Source: Blastococcus tunisiensis (GTDB lineage Bacteria > Actinomycetota > Actinomycetes > Mycobacteriales > Geodermatophilaceae). Taken from it: a stretch of DNA of 64,000 bases. The translations under genes were made by a program, and so were the position numbers. The stretch spans positions 62,001 to 126,000 of the forward strand of contig NZ_FOND01000010.1 in assembly GCF_900112815.1 (NCBI RefSeq), in the 5' to 3' direction. The notes under the pieces were generated by a model, which did no database searches, was not told where the DNA came from, and saw nothing but the letters and a program-made list of their open reading frames with translations. This document shows, piece by piece, positions 27,059 to 36,646 of the stretch. Numbering within the stretch: the first letter of the stretch is position 1; every line of letters begins with the position of its first letter.

Positions 27059-29550
27059 CGGTCCCCTCCCAGCGAGGAAGCGTCGGTGGCGACACCGGCG
27101 GTGGTCTCGGTCTGCGCCCCGCCGTAGGCGTTCGTCCCGGCGGTGGCGCGGCCGCCGCCGTCCCCGCCCTGGTGGATGGCGCGCCACACCCGTTCCGGCG
27201 TCAGTGGCATGAGGATGTCGGACACCCCCAGGTGCCGGACGGCGTCCAGTGCGGCGTTGACCACGGCGGGGGTGGACGCGATGCAGCCGGCCTCGCCGAC
27301 GCCCTTGGCGCCGATGGGGTTGCCCGGCGCCGCGTGCACGGTGTTGCCGGTGTCGAAGTGCGGCAGGTCGGCCGCCGACGGAACCAGGTAGTCGACGAAG
27401 GTGCCGGTGGTCAGGTTGCCGTCGGCGTCGTAGACCGCCTCCTCGTAGAGGGCCTGCGCGATGCCCTGGGCCAGGCCGCCGTGCATCTGCCCCTCCACGA
27501 TCAGCGGGTTCACGACCACGCCGATGTCGTCCACCGACGCGTACTTGCGGATCGTGACCATGCCCGTCTCGGTGTCGACCTCCATCGCGCACAGGTGCGT
27601 GCCGTGCGGGTAGGAGAAGTTCACCGGGTCGAACGTCGCCTCACCGTCGATCGACGGCTCCATGCCCTCCGGGAAGTTGTGCGCGGCGAACGTGGCCAGC
27701 GCGATCTCCTGGATGGACAGGCCCGTGCCCGGCGTCCCCCGCACCGAGAAGCTGCCGTTGGCGAAGTCGAGGTCGTCCTCGTTGGCCTCCAGCAGGTGTG
27801 CGGCCACCCGGCGCGCCTTGGCGAGGACCTTGTCCGCGGCCTTCATCACGGCGGCGCCACCGACGACCAGCGAGCGCGAGCCGTAGGTGTCCATGCCGCG
27901 CGTGGAGATGGCGGTGTCACCGTGCAGGACCTCGACGTCCTCGAACGGGACCCCGAGGGAGTCGGCGACCAGCTGGCTCCACGCCGTCTCGTGACCCTGA
28001 CCGTGTGGGGTGCTCCCGGTGACCACCTCGACCTTGCCCGTGGGCAGCATCCGGATCGAGGCGTTCTCCCAGCCGCCGGCGCCGTAGGAGAGCGAGCCCA
28101 GCACCCGCGACGGGGCCAGGCCGCACATCTCGGTGAACGTGGAGATGCCGATGCCCAGCTGGACGGGGTCGCCGGACTCCCGCCGCCGCTGCTGCTCGGC
28201 GCGCAGCTCGTCGTAGCCGAGCAGCTCCAGCGCCTGCTGGGTGGCCTGCTCGTAGTCGCCGCTGTCGTACTCGAGCCCCGCGGCCGTGGTGAAGGGGAAC
28301 TCCTCGGCGTTGATCCAGTTCTTGCGGCGCAGCTCCAGCGGATCCATCCCGAGCTCGACGGCGAGCTCGTCCATGATCCGCTCGATGGCGAACGTCGCCT
28401 CCGGCCGTCCGGCGCCGCGGTAGGCGTCGGTGGGCACCTTGTTGGTGAAGATGCCCCGGCAGTCGAACCGGTAGGCCGGGAACTTGTAGATGCCGACGTA
28501 CATGAAGGCGCCGAGCACCGGGACACCCGGGCTGACCAGCCGCAGGTAGGCACCCATGTCGGAGAGGATCCGGCAGCGCAGGCCCTTGAGGTTGCCCTCG
28601 CGGTCGGCCGCGATGTCGATGTACTGGATCTGGTCGCGACCGTGGTGCGCCGACATCAGCGACTCGCTGCGGGTCTCGGTCCACTTGACCGGCTTGCCCA
28701 GCCGGCGGGCCACCAGCAGGCAGAGCACCTCCTCGGGCGTCACCTGGAGCTTTCCGCCGAAGCCGCCGCCCACGTCGGGGGCGATGACGCGCAGCTTGTG
28801 CTCCGGGACGCCGGTGACCATCGCCAGCATGACGCGCAGGATGTGCGGGATCTGGGTGGACGACCACAGGGTGTAGTTGTCGCCCTGCGGCTGGACGACC
28901 ACCGACCTCGGTTCCATGAACGCGGGGATCAGCCGCTGCTGGACGAACCGGCGGCTGACGACGACCTCGGCGTCGGCGAAGGCCTGCTCGGTGTCGGCCC
29001 CCGTGCCGGCCTCACCGGCGTCGAAGACGAAGTTGAAGCTCTCGTTCGACTCCAGGTGGTCGTGGCACAGCGAGGGGTTCTGGGCCGTCGCCTCCTCCAT
29101 GTCCAGGACGACGGGCAGGAGGTCGTAGTCGACGTCGACGAGCTCGACGGCGTCCTGCGCCGCGGTCTTGCTCCGGGCCACGATCACCGCGACCGCCTCG
29201 CCGACGTGGTTGACCTCGTCAACGGCGACCGACGGGTGGCCGGGATTGACCATGTCGGGGGTCACCGGCCAGGCGCACGGGATCGAGCCCTGCTCGTCCT
29301 TGAAGTCCTGCCCGGTGAAGACGGCGATGACGTTCGGCGACTGCTGTGCGGCGCTGACGTCGACGTTGGTGATCTTCGCGTGGGCCACGGGGCTACGGAC
29401 GACCGCGAGGTGCAGCATTCCGGGCAGGACCATGTTGTCGGTCCAGGTGGTCTTGCCGGTGATCAGCCGGGCGTCCTCCTTGCGGCGACGCGCCTTGCCG
29501 ATCTCCTTCTGCGGTGCGTCAGCGGTGGTCGGCTCCTCGACGAGGGTCAT
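27055..29550 (-). CDS. coxL: form II CO dehydrogenase-type molybdenum subunit
   Basis: An 831-residue molybdopterin-binding large subunit. The active-site loop reads AYRGAGR (residues 376-382), the form II signature; proven CO dehydrogenases (form I) have [17 protein letters not shown] and GAKGVGEAG near the C-terminus are cofactor contacts. Form II enzymes are often annotated as CO dehydrogenase, but their real substrates are uncertain. Gene order S-L-M is also that of form II. It overlaps coxS by 4 nt. No coxD/E/F maturation genes are in the window. Confidence 0.92.
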   Translation of the reverse strand: MTLVEEPTTADAPQKEIGKARRRKEDARLITGKTTWTDNMVLPGMLHLAVVRSPVAHAKITNVDVSAAQQSPNVIAVFTGQDFKDEQGSIPCAWPVTPDMVNPGHPSVAVDEVNHVGEAVAVIVARSKTAAQDAVELVDVDYDLLPVVLDMEEATAQNPSLCHDHLESNESFNFVFDAGEAGTGADTEQAFADAEVVVSRRFVQQRLIPAFMEPRSVVVQPQGDNYTLWSSTQIPHILRVMLAMVTGVPEHKLRVIAPDVGGGFGGKLQVTPEEVLCLLVARRLGKPVKWTETRSESLMSAHHGRDQIQYIDIAADREGNLKGLRCRILSDMGAYLRLVSPGVPVLGAFMYVGIYKFPAYRFDCRGIFTNKVPTDAYRGAGRPEATFAIERIMDELAVELGMDPLELRRKNWINAEEFPFTTAAGLEYDSGDYEQATQQALELLGYDELRAEQQRRRESGDPVQLGIGISTFTEMCGLAPSRVLGSLSYGAGGWENASIRMLPTGKVEVVTGSTPHGQGHETAWSQLVADSLGVPFEDVEVLHGDTAISTRGMDTYGSRSLVVGGAAVMKAADKVLAKARRVAAHLLEANEDDLDFANGSFSVRGTPGTGLSIQEIALATFAAHNFPEGMEPSIDGEATFDPVNFSYPHGTHLCAMEVDTETGMVTIRKYASVDDIGVVVNPLIVEGQMHGGLAQGIAQALYEEAVYDADGNLTTGTFVDYLVPSAADLPHFDTGNTVHAAPGNPIGAKGVGEAGCIASTPAVVNAALDAVRHLGVSDILMPLTPERVWRAIHQGGDGGGRATAGTNAYGGAQTETTAGVATDASSLGGDR

Positions 29551-30050
29551 GACTGCGCTCCGAGGGTGTCGGCGGCATCGGTCCGGCCGTGCATCTCACC
29601 GGCGGCCTGCTGCACCGCGCGGACGATGTTCTGGTAGCCGGTGCACCGGCAGAGGTTGCCCTCGATCCCCTCGCGGACCTCGTCCTCGCTCGGGTCGGGG
29701 TTGTCGTTCACCAGGTCGATCGAGGCCATGATCATCCCGGGGGTGCAGAACCCGCACTGCAGCCCGTGCATCTCGTGGAAGGCCTTCTGCATCGGGTGCA
29801 GGGTGCCGTTCGACGAGATGCCCTCGATCGTGGTGACCTCGCTGCCGTCGGCCTGGACGGCGAAGACGGTGCAGCTCTTCACGGCCTCACCGTCGAGGTG
29901 GACGGTGCAGGCGCCGCAGTTGCTGGTGTCGCAGCCGACGACGGTGCCGACCTTTCCGAGCTGCTCCCGCAGGTAGTGGACGAGAAGCGTCCGCGGTTCG
30001 ACGTCGTCGCTGTAGTCCGCGCCGTCGACCCGCACAGAAATCTGGGTCAC
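29547..30050 (-). CDS. coxS: CO dehydrogenase-type small iron-sulfur subunit
   Basis: A 167-residue protein with two [2Fe-2S] sites. The plant-type site uses Cys40, Cys45, Cys48 and Cys60 ([14 protein letters not shown]). The second uses Cys99, Cys102, Cys134 and Cys136 ([16 protein letters not shown]). It carries electrons from CoxL to CoxM. GTG at 30050 follows GGAGGGG; the open frame to 30146 is an unlikely extension. First gene of the S-L-M-G operon. Confidence 0.93.
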   Translation of the reverse strand: MTQISVRVDGADYSDDVEPRTLLVHYLREQLGKVGTVVGCDTSNCGACTVHLDGEAVKSCTVFAVQADGSEVTTIEGISSNGTLHPMQKAFHEMHGLQCGFCTPGMIMASIDLVNDNPDPSEDEVREGIEGNLCRCTGYQNIVRAVQQAAGEMHGRTDAADTLGAQS

Positions 30051-30266
30051 TGCCCCTCCGCTCTGAGGTGTGGCACCGGTCACTGCCGGAGTGTCAGAGC
30101 GGAGTCTGTCAACGGAGCGGCCACTTAGCCAGACCTGCTCCGCCATTCGTTGGGTCCGGACCGTCCCGTTTGGACCATGGAGTCAGGAATGCCCGGGATT
30201 CCGGGCCGATCCGGGTCGCCGACCCGGCCCGGCACTCAGCGGGCAACGTTGCACGGTGGTTGCAGG

Positions 30267-31538
30267 TCAGGCCGCAGGGACGCGCTGGATCGCCGCCGCG
30301 CCGAACGCCGCCGTGCGGGCGGCGGCCTCCCCGGCGCGGTGCCGCAGAACCGCCGAGACCGCGAGCGGCAGCAGGCCGGCCGCGGCGAGCCCGGCCCCGA
30401 CCGCGCTGGGCGCGCGGTAGCCGAGGCCCGCGGCGATGACCAGCCCGCCGAACCAGGCGCCGAGGGCGTTGGCCAGGTTGAGCGCCGAGTGGTTCAGCGC
30501 GGCCCCCAGCATCTGGGCCTCCCCCGCGGTCTCCATCAGCCGCAACTGCAGCAGGATCGCCAGCGTCGAGCCGCTCACCGACACGAGGAAGACCCCGGCC
30601 ACCAGACCGGGGGCCCACGGCGCCGCCAGCGCCGTCGCGGCGAGCAGCGCCATCAGCGCGACGAGGGAGCCGGCCACCGAGCGGAACAGCGACCAGTCGC
30701 CCAGCCGCCCGGCGAGCGCCGTCCCGATGACCCCGCCGATGCCGTAGACGAGCAGCACCACCGGCAGCGTGCCGCGGGAGAGCCCGGCGACGTCGGTGAC
30801 GACCGGGGCGATGTAGCTGTAGAGCGCGAACAGGCCGCCGAAGCCGACCACGCCGATCCCCAGGGTCAGCAGCACCTGCGGGCGGCGCAGCGCGCCCAGC
30901 TCACCGCGGACCGTGGCCTCGGGCCGGCCCGGCTGCGAGGGGACGACGGCGAGTACGGCGGCCACGGTGGCCGCCGCCAGGACGACCACCAGCCAGTACG
31001 CCGTCCGCCAGCCGGCCGCCTGGCCCAGCCAGGTCGCGGCCGGGACGCCGGCGACCAGCGCGACGGACAGGCCGAGCATCACCGAGCTGACCGCGCGCCC
31101 CCGGAGCCGCGGGGCGACCAGGGAGGCGGCCACCAGCGAGGCGACGCCGAAGTAAGCGCCGTGCGGCAGCCCGGCCAGCAGGCGGGCGACCAGCAGCGTC
31201 CGGTAGCCGGGCGCCAGGGCGGTGAGCACGTTGCCCACCAGGAACGCCCCCATCAGCCCGACCAGCAGGGCGCGCCGCGGGAGGCGGGCACTCAGCGCCG
31301 CGATCACCGGGGCACCGATGACGACGCCGACGGCGTAGGCGGAGATGACGTGGCCGGCCGTGGGGATGTCCACACCCACGCCGTCGGCGATGTCGGGCAG
31401 CAGGCCCATGGTCACGAACTCGGTGGTGCCGATCGCGAACCCACCGAGCGCGAGCGCGACGATCGCGACCACGGTCCGGACCGTGCTCGGGGACGGGGCA
31501 TCGACGGAGGAGGGCACGGAGGGGGGCGCTGCACTCAC
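30267..31538 (-). CDS. MFS exporter of the AraJ/YdhP type
   Basis: A 423-residue, 12-helix drug-proton antiporter-1-type MFS protein. The first helix region VAIVALALGGFAIGTTEFVT and VARLLAGLPHGAYFGVAS are signatures of sugar-efflux/AraJ-like exporters. It expels small molecules across the membrane; the substrate is unknown. GTG 31538 is taken as start, with ATG 31571 in frame; neither has a strong ribosome-binding site. It lies just after the GAF regulator gene on the same strand. Confidence 0.85.
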   Translation of the reverse strand: MSAAPPSVPSSVDAPSPSTVRTVVAIVALALGGFAIGTTEFVTMGLLPDIADGVGVDIPTAGHVISAYAVGVVIGAPVIAALSARLPRRALLVGLMGAFLVGNVLTALAPGYRTLLVARLLAGLPHGAYFGVASLVAASLVAPRLRGRAVSSVMLGLSVALVAGVPAATWLGQAAGWRTAYWLVVVLAAATVAAVLAVVPSQPGRPEATVRGELGALRRPQVLLTLGIGVVGFGGLFALYSYIAPVVTDVAGLSRGTLPVVLLVYGIGGVIGTALAGRLGDWSLFRSVAGSLVALMALLAATALAAPWAPGLVAGVFLVSVSGSTLAILLQLRLMETAGEAQMLGAALNHSALNLANALGAWFGGLVIAAGLGYRAPSAVGAGLAAAGLLPLAVSAVLRHRAGEAAARTAAFGAAAIQRVPAA

Positions 31539-31593
31539 TCGGACTGCCAAGTGCCCGCCGGTGGCCGGCATTCCCGTGCCCGGCGAGTCCGGG

Positions 31594-32916
31594 TCAGCGG
31601 GACCGGTGGCCTCGCCGCAGACGCATCAGATGCTCGGCCGCGGCGGCCCGGCGCGCGGAACCGGCCGGCAGGCACTCCAGGCAGGCCTGCCAGACCAGCA
31701 CGTCGTCGTGAGCCTCGGGCAGCCGGGCGTAGCGCAGGAGCAGTTCGGGGCGGCGGCTGCGCAGGACCGCCTGGCGGAGCAGCGCGGCCACCCGCTCGCG
31801 GGCCACGGCGACCCCCGGCGCGCGGGAGCCGGGCAGCACCGCACCGGGATAGCGCTCCAGCGCCTCGCCGACGGCGCCCCGCGCCAGCAGCCGGCGGACC
31901 CGGTCGAGGTCGGTGTCCAGCCGCCCGAGCAGCCGGTAGGGGCGAGAGGCCACGAGGTCGCCCCCCACCAGGCGGCGCAGCCGGGAGAGTTCCGCGCGCA
32001 CGGTGACCTCCGCCGCCTCGCCGGGATGGCACTCGGCGGCCAGCTGCACCGCCGTCCGCCCCTCCCCCGCGACAGCGGCCTCGGCCAGCAGGAGCAGCAG
32101 CTCGGAGTGCCGCAGCGAGAGCTCCACCGGGCCGGCCGGCAGGGTGAGCCGGGCCCGCTCCCGGCCGAGCACCTCCAGCCGCGGGGCCGGCCGCTGCTGG
32201 AGCGGCGGCGGACGGTGGCTCGCGCGCCGCTGCAGCTGTTCCCGGTGCTGCCAGCGCAGCTCGGACTCCACTGCCGCGACCGTCGCCCGCACCAGCGTGA
32301 GCATGTGCGGGCTGGCCACGTGGTCACCGCCGGTCACGTCGATCGAGCCGAGCAGCGTGCCCGTGACCGGATCGTGCACGGGCGCCGCCGAGCAGCTCCA
32401 CGGCTGGGCTGTGCGCCGGTAGTGCTCGCTGCCGTAGATCTGCACGGAGTGGTCGACGGCGAGCGCCGTCCCCATGGCATTGGTACCCGCGATGTCCTCG
32501 CCCCAGCGGGCACCTTCGACGAAGTGGATGCCGGCAGCGCGGCTGCGCAGCCGGTGGTCCCCCTCGACCCAGAGCATGCGCCCGGACGCGTCGGTGACCG
32601 CGACGATCATCCGGTCGTCCTCGGCGTCCTCGACCAGCAGGCGGCGGATCACCGGCATCACCGGCGCGAGCGGATGGGCCGCGCGGTAGGTCAGCAGCTC
32701 GTCGTCCACCAGCTCGACCGGCGGCGCAACTCCGTCGGGATCGACCCCGCTCCCGAGCGACCGCCGCCAGGAGTCCACGATCACCGACCGGACGGTGTCG
32801 TCGGGCAGCCCGCAGCCGGTGATCAGGCGTTCGTGGGCAGCACGCAACCGGCGGATGTGGTCCGGGCCCGGCCGCCCCGCCGGGAGCGCCAGCCACGGAT
32901 TCACAGCCGTGGGCAT
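31594..32916 (-). CDS. GAF-domain regulator (AcoR-like without AAA+ domain)
   Basis: A 440-residue protein. Residues 20-220 match the sensory half of AcoR-type activators: VIVDSWRRSLGSGVDPDG, the GAF region with MLWVEGDHRLRSRAAGIHF and EDIAGTNAMGTALAVD. The sigma-54 AAA+ domain is missing. Instead, a C-terminal part from about residue 260 (SLRHSELLLLLAEAA, VTVRAELSRLRRLVGGDL) looks like a winged-helix DNA-binding domain. Actinobacterial versions often control alcohol or aldehyde genes. Targets here are unknown; the downstream MFS gene is 55 bp away. Confidence 0.8.
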   Translation of the reverse strand: MPTAVNPWLALPAGRPGPDHIRRLRAAHERLITGCGLPDDTVRSVIVDSWRRSLGSGVDPDGVAPPVELVDDELLTYRAAHPLAPVMPVIRRLLVEDAEDDRMIVAVTDASGRMLWVEGDHRLRSRAAGIHFVEGARWGEDIAGTNAMGTALAVDHSVQIYGSEHYRRTAQPWSCSAAPVHDPVTGTLLGSIDVTGGDHVASPHMLTLVRATVAAVESELRWQHREQLQRRASHRPPPLQQRPAPRLEVLGRERARLTLPAGPVELSLRHSELLLLLAEAAVAGEGRTAVQLAAECHPGEAAEVTVRAELSRLRRLVGGDLVASRPYRLLGRLDTDLDRVRRLLARGAVGEALERYPGAVLPGSRAPGVAVARERVAALLRQAVLRSRRPELLLRYARLPEAHDDVLVWQACLECLPAGSARRAAAAEHLMRLRRGHRSR

Positions 32917-33018
32917 CGGAGGCTCCGCGGACGGTGGCTCATGTCACGCCCATCGTGGCTGGTCCGGGCGGATTCCACCAGTACCAGCGATCGGCGAGGA
33001 CCTCCGGGTGCGACGGCC

Positions 33019-34305
33019 TCAGTGCGGGGGAACGGCCAGGTCGTCGGCGCCGGGCTCCGGCAGCTGCCACGGGCGCACCACGACGACGAGCACGCCGATG
33101 GCCAGGCCCAGCGCCGAGACGACGACGACGCCGATGGCCACCGCGTCGTTGCCGAGCAGCCCCACCACCGGCGAGACGACGGCACCCACACCGAACTGGA
33201 TGGCCCCCAGCAGGGCCGCGGCGGTACCGGCGGCGTCGCCGTGCCGGGAGAGGGCGAGCGCCGGCGCGTTGGGCAGGGCCAGACCGCAGGCGAAGAGCAC
33301 CGCCCACAGGGAACCGGCGACGGCGGGGAGCCCCCCGGTCCCCGTGCCGGCGAGGACCACGAGCGCGGCACCGGCCGCGGCGCCGAGCACGGTGCCGGCC
33401 ACCAGCAGCTGCTGCGGCGACCAGCGGCGGAGCAGCACGGGGTTGAGCTGGGTGGCCGCGATCAGCCAGACGGCCCCCGCGCCGAAGAGGAGGCCGAACT
33501 GCTGCTCGTCGAGGCCGAACTGGCCCTGGTAGACGAAGGCGGACCCCGAGACGTAGCTGAACAGCCCGGCCATCGTCAGGCCGGCCACCAGCACCAGGCC
33601 GACGTAGGTGCGGTCGCGGAAGAGGCTGCGGTAGCCCCGCAGGGTGCCCACGACCCCGCTGCCCTGCCGTCGCTCAGGGGGCAGCGTCTCCGGGAGGACG
33701 CGGTAGCCGACCACGATCATCAGCACGCCGTACACGGCCAGGACGGCGAAGATCCCCCGCCACGAGGTGAAGCGCAGCAGCTCCCCGCCGAGGGTGGGCG
33801 CGAGCACCGGCGCGGCGCCGAGGACGAGGAACAGCCGGGAGAGCATCGTCGCCGCGGCCCGCCCGTCGTAGAGGTCGCGGACGATGGCGATGGCGATCAC
33901 CGCGCCGGCCGCCGTCCCGACGCCCTGCAGGACGCGCAGGCCGCCGAGGACGGCCAGGTTCGGGGCGACGACCACCAGGAGCGACGCGAGCACGTGCAGC
34001 GCGGTGCCGGCCAGCAGCGGCCGGCGCCGGCCGTACCGGTCCGACAGCGGGCCGAGCACGAGCTGTCCCAGGGCCAGGCCGACCAGCGTGCCGGTCAGCG
34101 TGAGCTGCACCGCCGCCGACGTCGTCTCCAGCTCACCGGTGATGGTCGGCAGCGCCGGCAGGTACATGTCGATGGTGAGCGGGCCGATGGCGACGAACCC
34201 GCCGAGCACCAGCGCCGTCCGGGCCGTGCCCGGTCGGGGGACGGCGGGCGGCGGGGCGGGCGGCGCGGCGGGCGCGGCGACGGGGCGGTGCTGGAGTGTG
34301 GTCAC
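33019..34305 (-). CDS. Bcr/CflA-family multidrug MFS exporter
   Basis: A 428-residue, 12-helix MFS protein of the Bcr/CflA group. TIDMYLPALPTITGELETT is the family signature after helix 1, and GPLSDRYGRRRPLLAGTALH is MFS motif A. It is an efflux pump for drugs or metabolites. GTG at 34305 has GAGGG just upstream. It is followed on the same strand by the GAF regulator after 102 bp. Confidence 0.9.
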   Translation of the reverse strand: MTTLQHRPVAAPAAPPAPPPAVPRPGTARTALVLGGFVAIGPLTIDMYLPALPTITGELETTSAAVQLTLTGTLVGLALGQLVLGPLSDRYGRRRPLLAGTALHVLASLLVVVAPNLAVLGGLRVLQGVGTAAGAVIAIAIVRDLYDGRAAATMLSRLFLVLGAAPVLAPTLGGELLRFTSWRGIFAVLAVYGVLMIVVGYRVLPETLPPERRQGSGVVGTLRGYRSLFRDRTYVGLVLVAGLTMAGLFSYVSGSAFVYQGQFGLDEQQFGLLFGAGAVWLIAATQLNPVLLRRWSPQQLLVAGTVLGAAAGAALVVLAGTGTGGLPAVAGSLWAVLFACGLALPNAPALALSRHGDAAGTAAALLGAIQFGVGAVVSPVVGLLGNDAVAIGVVVVSALGLAIGVLVVVVRPWQLPEPGADDLAVPPH

Positions 34306-34389
34306 GGGTCCCTCGTTCGAGCTGGACGACGCGGTGACCGACGCTGGCCGTGCCGCAGTACGAGGAGGACAAGTGCTCCCGTTCCGGCC

Positions 34390-35832
34390 TCATTCCGCCG
34401 CGGCGGCAACCGGCGGAGTGTTCATCCGCACGTTCCCCGGTGGACGCGCGGGCAGGAGCGCCGCCGGGCTGCCGGCCCGGAGGGCGCCCCACCAGAGGCC
34501 GGCGCCGTAGGCGAGGTCGTCCAGCCGGCGGGCGAGGCCGAAACGGACCGGTCCTCCCCGCCCGCGGTGCGGCCACCACGCCGCCGCGGCGTCGGCCACG
34601 GCCGTCGCGAGCACCCACCGCCGGGCCCGCCGGGACAGCACCGCCGCGACCAGCGCCACGGGCCAGTGGTGCCGGGTTCCCGAGCGGGCCAGCGCCCGTC
34701 CGGACGCGCCCGCGCCCCGGGCGACGAGAAGGGCGGCGAACCCCACCGGCGGGCGCTCCCCCGGCGCGGCGAGCCGGGGGGCGAGTCGGGCGGTGGAGAT
34801 CCCGAGGATCCCCAGCGCGGCGATCCGGCACCACCGCCGTCCCGACAGCACGAGCGCCCAGGCCAGCGCCGTCTCCGGGGCGATGACGACCGGTGCGACC
34901 GCGCTGCCGTGGCGGGCGGCGAGCAGGGCGGCGCCGGTGCCGTAGAACGCCCGCCGGCGCAGCCACCCGGCCGTGGTCGCCGGGTGCTCGTGGGCCACCG
35001 CAGCCGCGGGCTCGTAGCGGACCCGCCACCCGGCTGCGTTCAGCCGCCAGACCAGGTCGACGTCCTCCGCGACCCGCATCGTCTCGTCGAAGCCGGACCC
35101 CAGGGCACCCCGTCGGACGAGCAGCGCGGCGCTGGGCACGTAGGAGACCGCCGACCCGGGCCGCACCGCGGCCGCCCGCGGGCCCATGTCGAGGGCACCG
35201 ACGGCAGCCTCGTAGCCGGCGAACCAGCCCGCGCCCCCCTCCAGCGGCACGATCCGCGGGGCGACGGCGGCCAGCCGCGGGTCCGCCAGGTGCGGCCGGA
35301 GCCGGGCCAGCCAGCCGGGACGCGGGACGACGTCGGAGTCGAGGAAGGCGACGAACGGCGTGGCCGCCGCGGCCAGGCCCGCGTTCCGGGCGGCCGCGGG
35401 ACCGCGCGCGGCGGGATGGCGGAGCACCTGCGCCCCGGGCGCGCGGACCGGGACGGCCGAGCCGTCGTCCACCACGACCACCGGCAGGCCCGCCGTCCCC
35501 GGATCGGCGCGCAGCGCCGCCAGCAGCCGGCGCAGCGCCGCGGGCCGGTCCCTGACCGGGACGACGACCGTGACGTCGTCCGCGGCCCGTGCGGGCAGCT
35601 CGGGACGGGCCAGGCCGGCGTCCAGCAGCCGGGCGGCGAGGGCCGCGGTCGTCGCGTCCCGCACCACCAGCCGGCCGTCGACGAGCAGCGTCCGGGCACG
35701 CGGGGCCAGCCGGACCAGGCGCAGCGGCGAGCCCCCGAGCAGCGCCGCACCGCCGTCCCTCGCGCGGGTCCGCTCGTCGAGCCGCACCACGAACCCGTCG
35801 GGCAGCCTCCCCTCGGGAGCGGACGGCGTCAC
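34390..35832 (-). CDS. mftF: mycofactocin glycosyltransferase
   Basis: A 480-residue GT2-family glycosyltransferase with C-terminal membrane segments. The N-terminal region has the MftF opening LPDGFVVRLDERTR; the GT-A core has VVVVDDGSAVP, ARNAGLAAAATPFVAFLDSD and FDETMRVAEDVDLVWRL. MftF adds a beta-1,4-glucose chain to mycofactocin. GTG at 35832 comes 12 bp after the DUF4386 gene, so both are probably one transcript under the TetR-type operators at 36580-36632. It is separated from other mft genes by several kilobases. Confidence 0.9.
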   Translation of the reverse strand: MTPSAPEGRLPDGFVVRLDERTRARDGGAALLGGSPLRLVRLAPRARTLLVDGRLVVRDATTAALAARLLDAGLARPELPARAADDVTVVVPVRDRPAALRRLLAALRADPGTAGLPVVVVDDGSAVPVRAPGAQVLRHPAARGPAAARNAGLAAAATPFVAFLDSDVVPRPGWLARLRPHLADPRLAAVAPRIVPLEGGAGWFAGYEAAVGALDMGPRAAAVRPGSAVSYVPSAALLVRRGALGSGFDETMRVAEDVDLVWRLNAAGWRVRYEPAAAVAHEHPATTAGWLRRRAFYGTGAALLAARHGSAVAPVVIAPETALAWALVLSGRRWCRIAALGILGISTARLAPRLAAPGERPPVGFAALLVARGAGASGRALARSGTRHHWPVALVAAVLSRRARRWVLATAVADAAAAWWPHRGRGGPVRFGLARRLDDLAYGAGLWWGALRAGSPAALLPARPPGNVRMNTPPVAAAAE

Positions 35833-35844
35833 GGGCCGATGGTC

Positions 35845-36555
35845 TCAGGCCGGGACCGGCGCTCCCCGCTCGACCGCGGGGGTCGAGGCCGGGACGGCGC
35901 CCCGGAAACCACGGGCCACGAGGTACACCGCCAGGGACATCTCCCACGCGAACACCGGGAGCGCGGCGAGCGTGCCGGGCAGGGACACCTGGTCGTAGAG
36001 CCCGGCGAGCACCGCGGTCGCCGAGACGAAGATGAGCGGTCCGGCGACGAGGCCGAGCGCGGGGATCCAGCGGGGGACGAGCCCGGAGCGGAGCAGGAGC
36101 CAGGCCAGGAGGACCGTGTTCACCCCGAGCGCGACGTTCGGGCCGAACAGGAACGTCCAGTCGTGCAGGGCCACCAGCGCCCGGCCGGTGGCGACCAGCG
36201 CGCCGTCGTCGGCGCCGGCCACGCCGTCGCGCAGGGTGAGGACCGCCAGCAGGGCGAGGATGCCGATGACGATGAGCGTGGCCTCCAGCAGCCGCCCGCA
36301 GACGTACCCCAGGGCGAAGCCGGAGTGCCGGTGACGGAGGACCGGGTACAGGGTGATGGCAGTACCGGCGACGGAGACGGCCACGAGGATCTCGAGGAAG
36401 GCGCCGAGCCGGATGCCTGCGTCCGAGCCCGTCCCGAGCACGTAGGACCCGTCGCCGAGCACCGGCTGGTAGAGCGCCAGTGCGGCCATCGCGGGGAACG
36501 CCGCGACCAGGAAGAACACCCCGGTCACCGTCGCCGTGCGCCTGGAGTCGATCAT
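35845..36555 (-). CDS. DUF4386 membrane protein
   Basis: A 236-residue protein with about seven helices matching DUF4386: RTATVTGVFFLVAAFPAMAA at the start, YVCGRLLEATLIVIGILALL, LHDWTFLFGPNVALGVNTVL and LVPRWIPALGLVAGPLIFVS. Its function is unknown; the family is often found beside TetR regulators. ATG at 36555 is preferred, because the open frame to 36630 crosses the operator region. It is first of a two-gene unit with mftF. Confidence 0.87.
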   Translation of the reverse strand: MIDSRRTATVTGVFFLVAAFPAMAALALYQPVLGDGSYVLGTGSDAGIRLGAFLEILVAVSVAGTAITLYPVLRHRHSGFALGYVCGRLLEATLIVIGILALLAVLTLRDGVAGADDGALVATGRALVALHDWTFLFGPNVALGVNTVLLAWLLLRSGLVPRWIPALGLVAGPLIFVSATAVLAGLYDQVSLPGTLAALPVFAWEMSLAVYLVARGFRGAVPASTPAVERGAPVPA

Positions 36556-36579
36556 CGCAGGTCTCCGATCGTCGTCGCG

Positions 36580-36637
36580 GGTGTACGGCGTACACCTCAT
36601 CGCCGCGGACGGTAGGTGTACGGTGTACACCTGTCAA
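36580..36637 (-). promoter_or_regulatory. DUF4386-mftF promoter with two TetR-type operators
   Basis: Two palindromes share the arm GTGTAC: GGTGTAC-GGC-GTACACC at 36580-36596 and AGGTGTAC-GGT-GTACACCT at 36614-36632, 35 bp apart. On the minus strand, TTGACA (36632-36637) and TACCGT (36609-36614) stand 17 bp apart, with the second operator filling the spacer. Binding by the adjacent TetR protein should block DUF4386-mftF transcription and its own. Confidence 0.75.
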
Positions 36638-36646
36638 GGAGGGTGG

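Noticed and set aside
27055-29550. True (form I) carbon monoxide dehydrogenase
   Set aside because: The active-site loop is AYRGAGR, not AYXCSFR, and gene order is S-L-M.
31345-36615. A 1756-codon plus-strand open frame
   Set aside because: It runs antisense through the GAF regulator, MFS and mftF genes, is rich in Arg/Gly/Gln and has no domain; it is a by-product of high GC.
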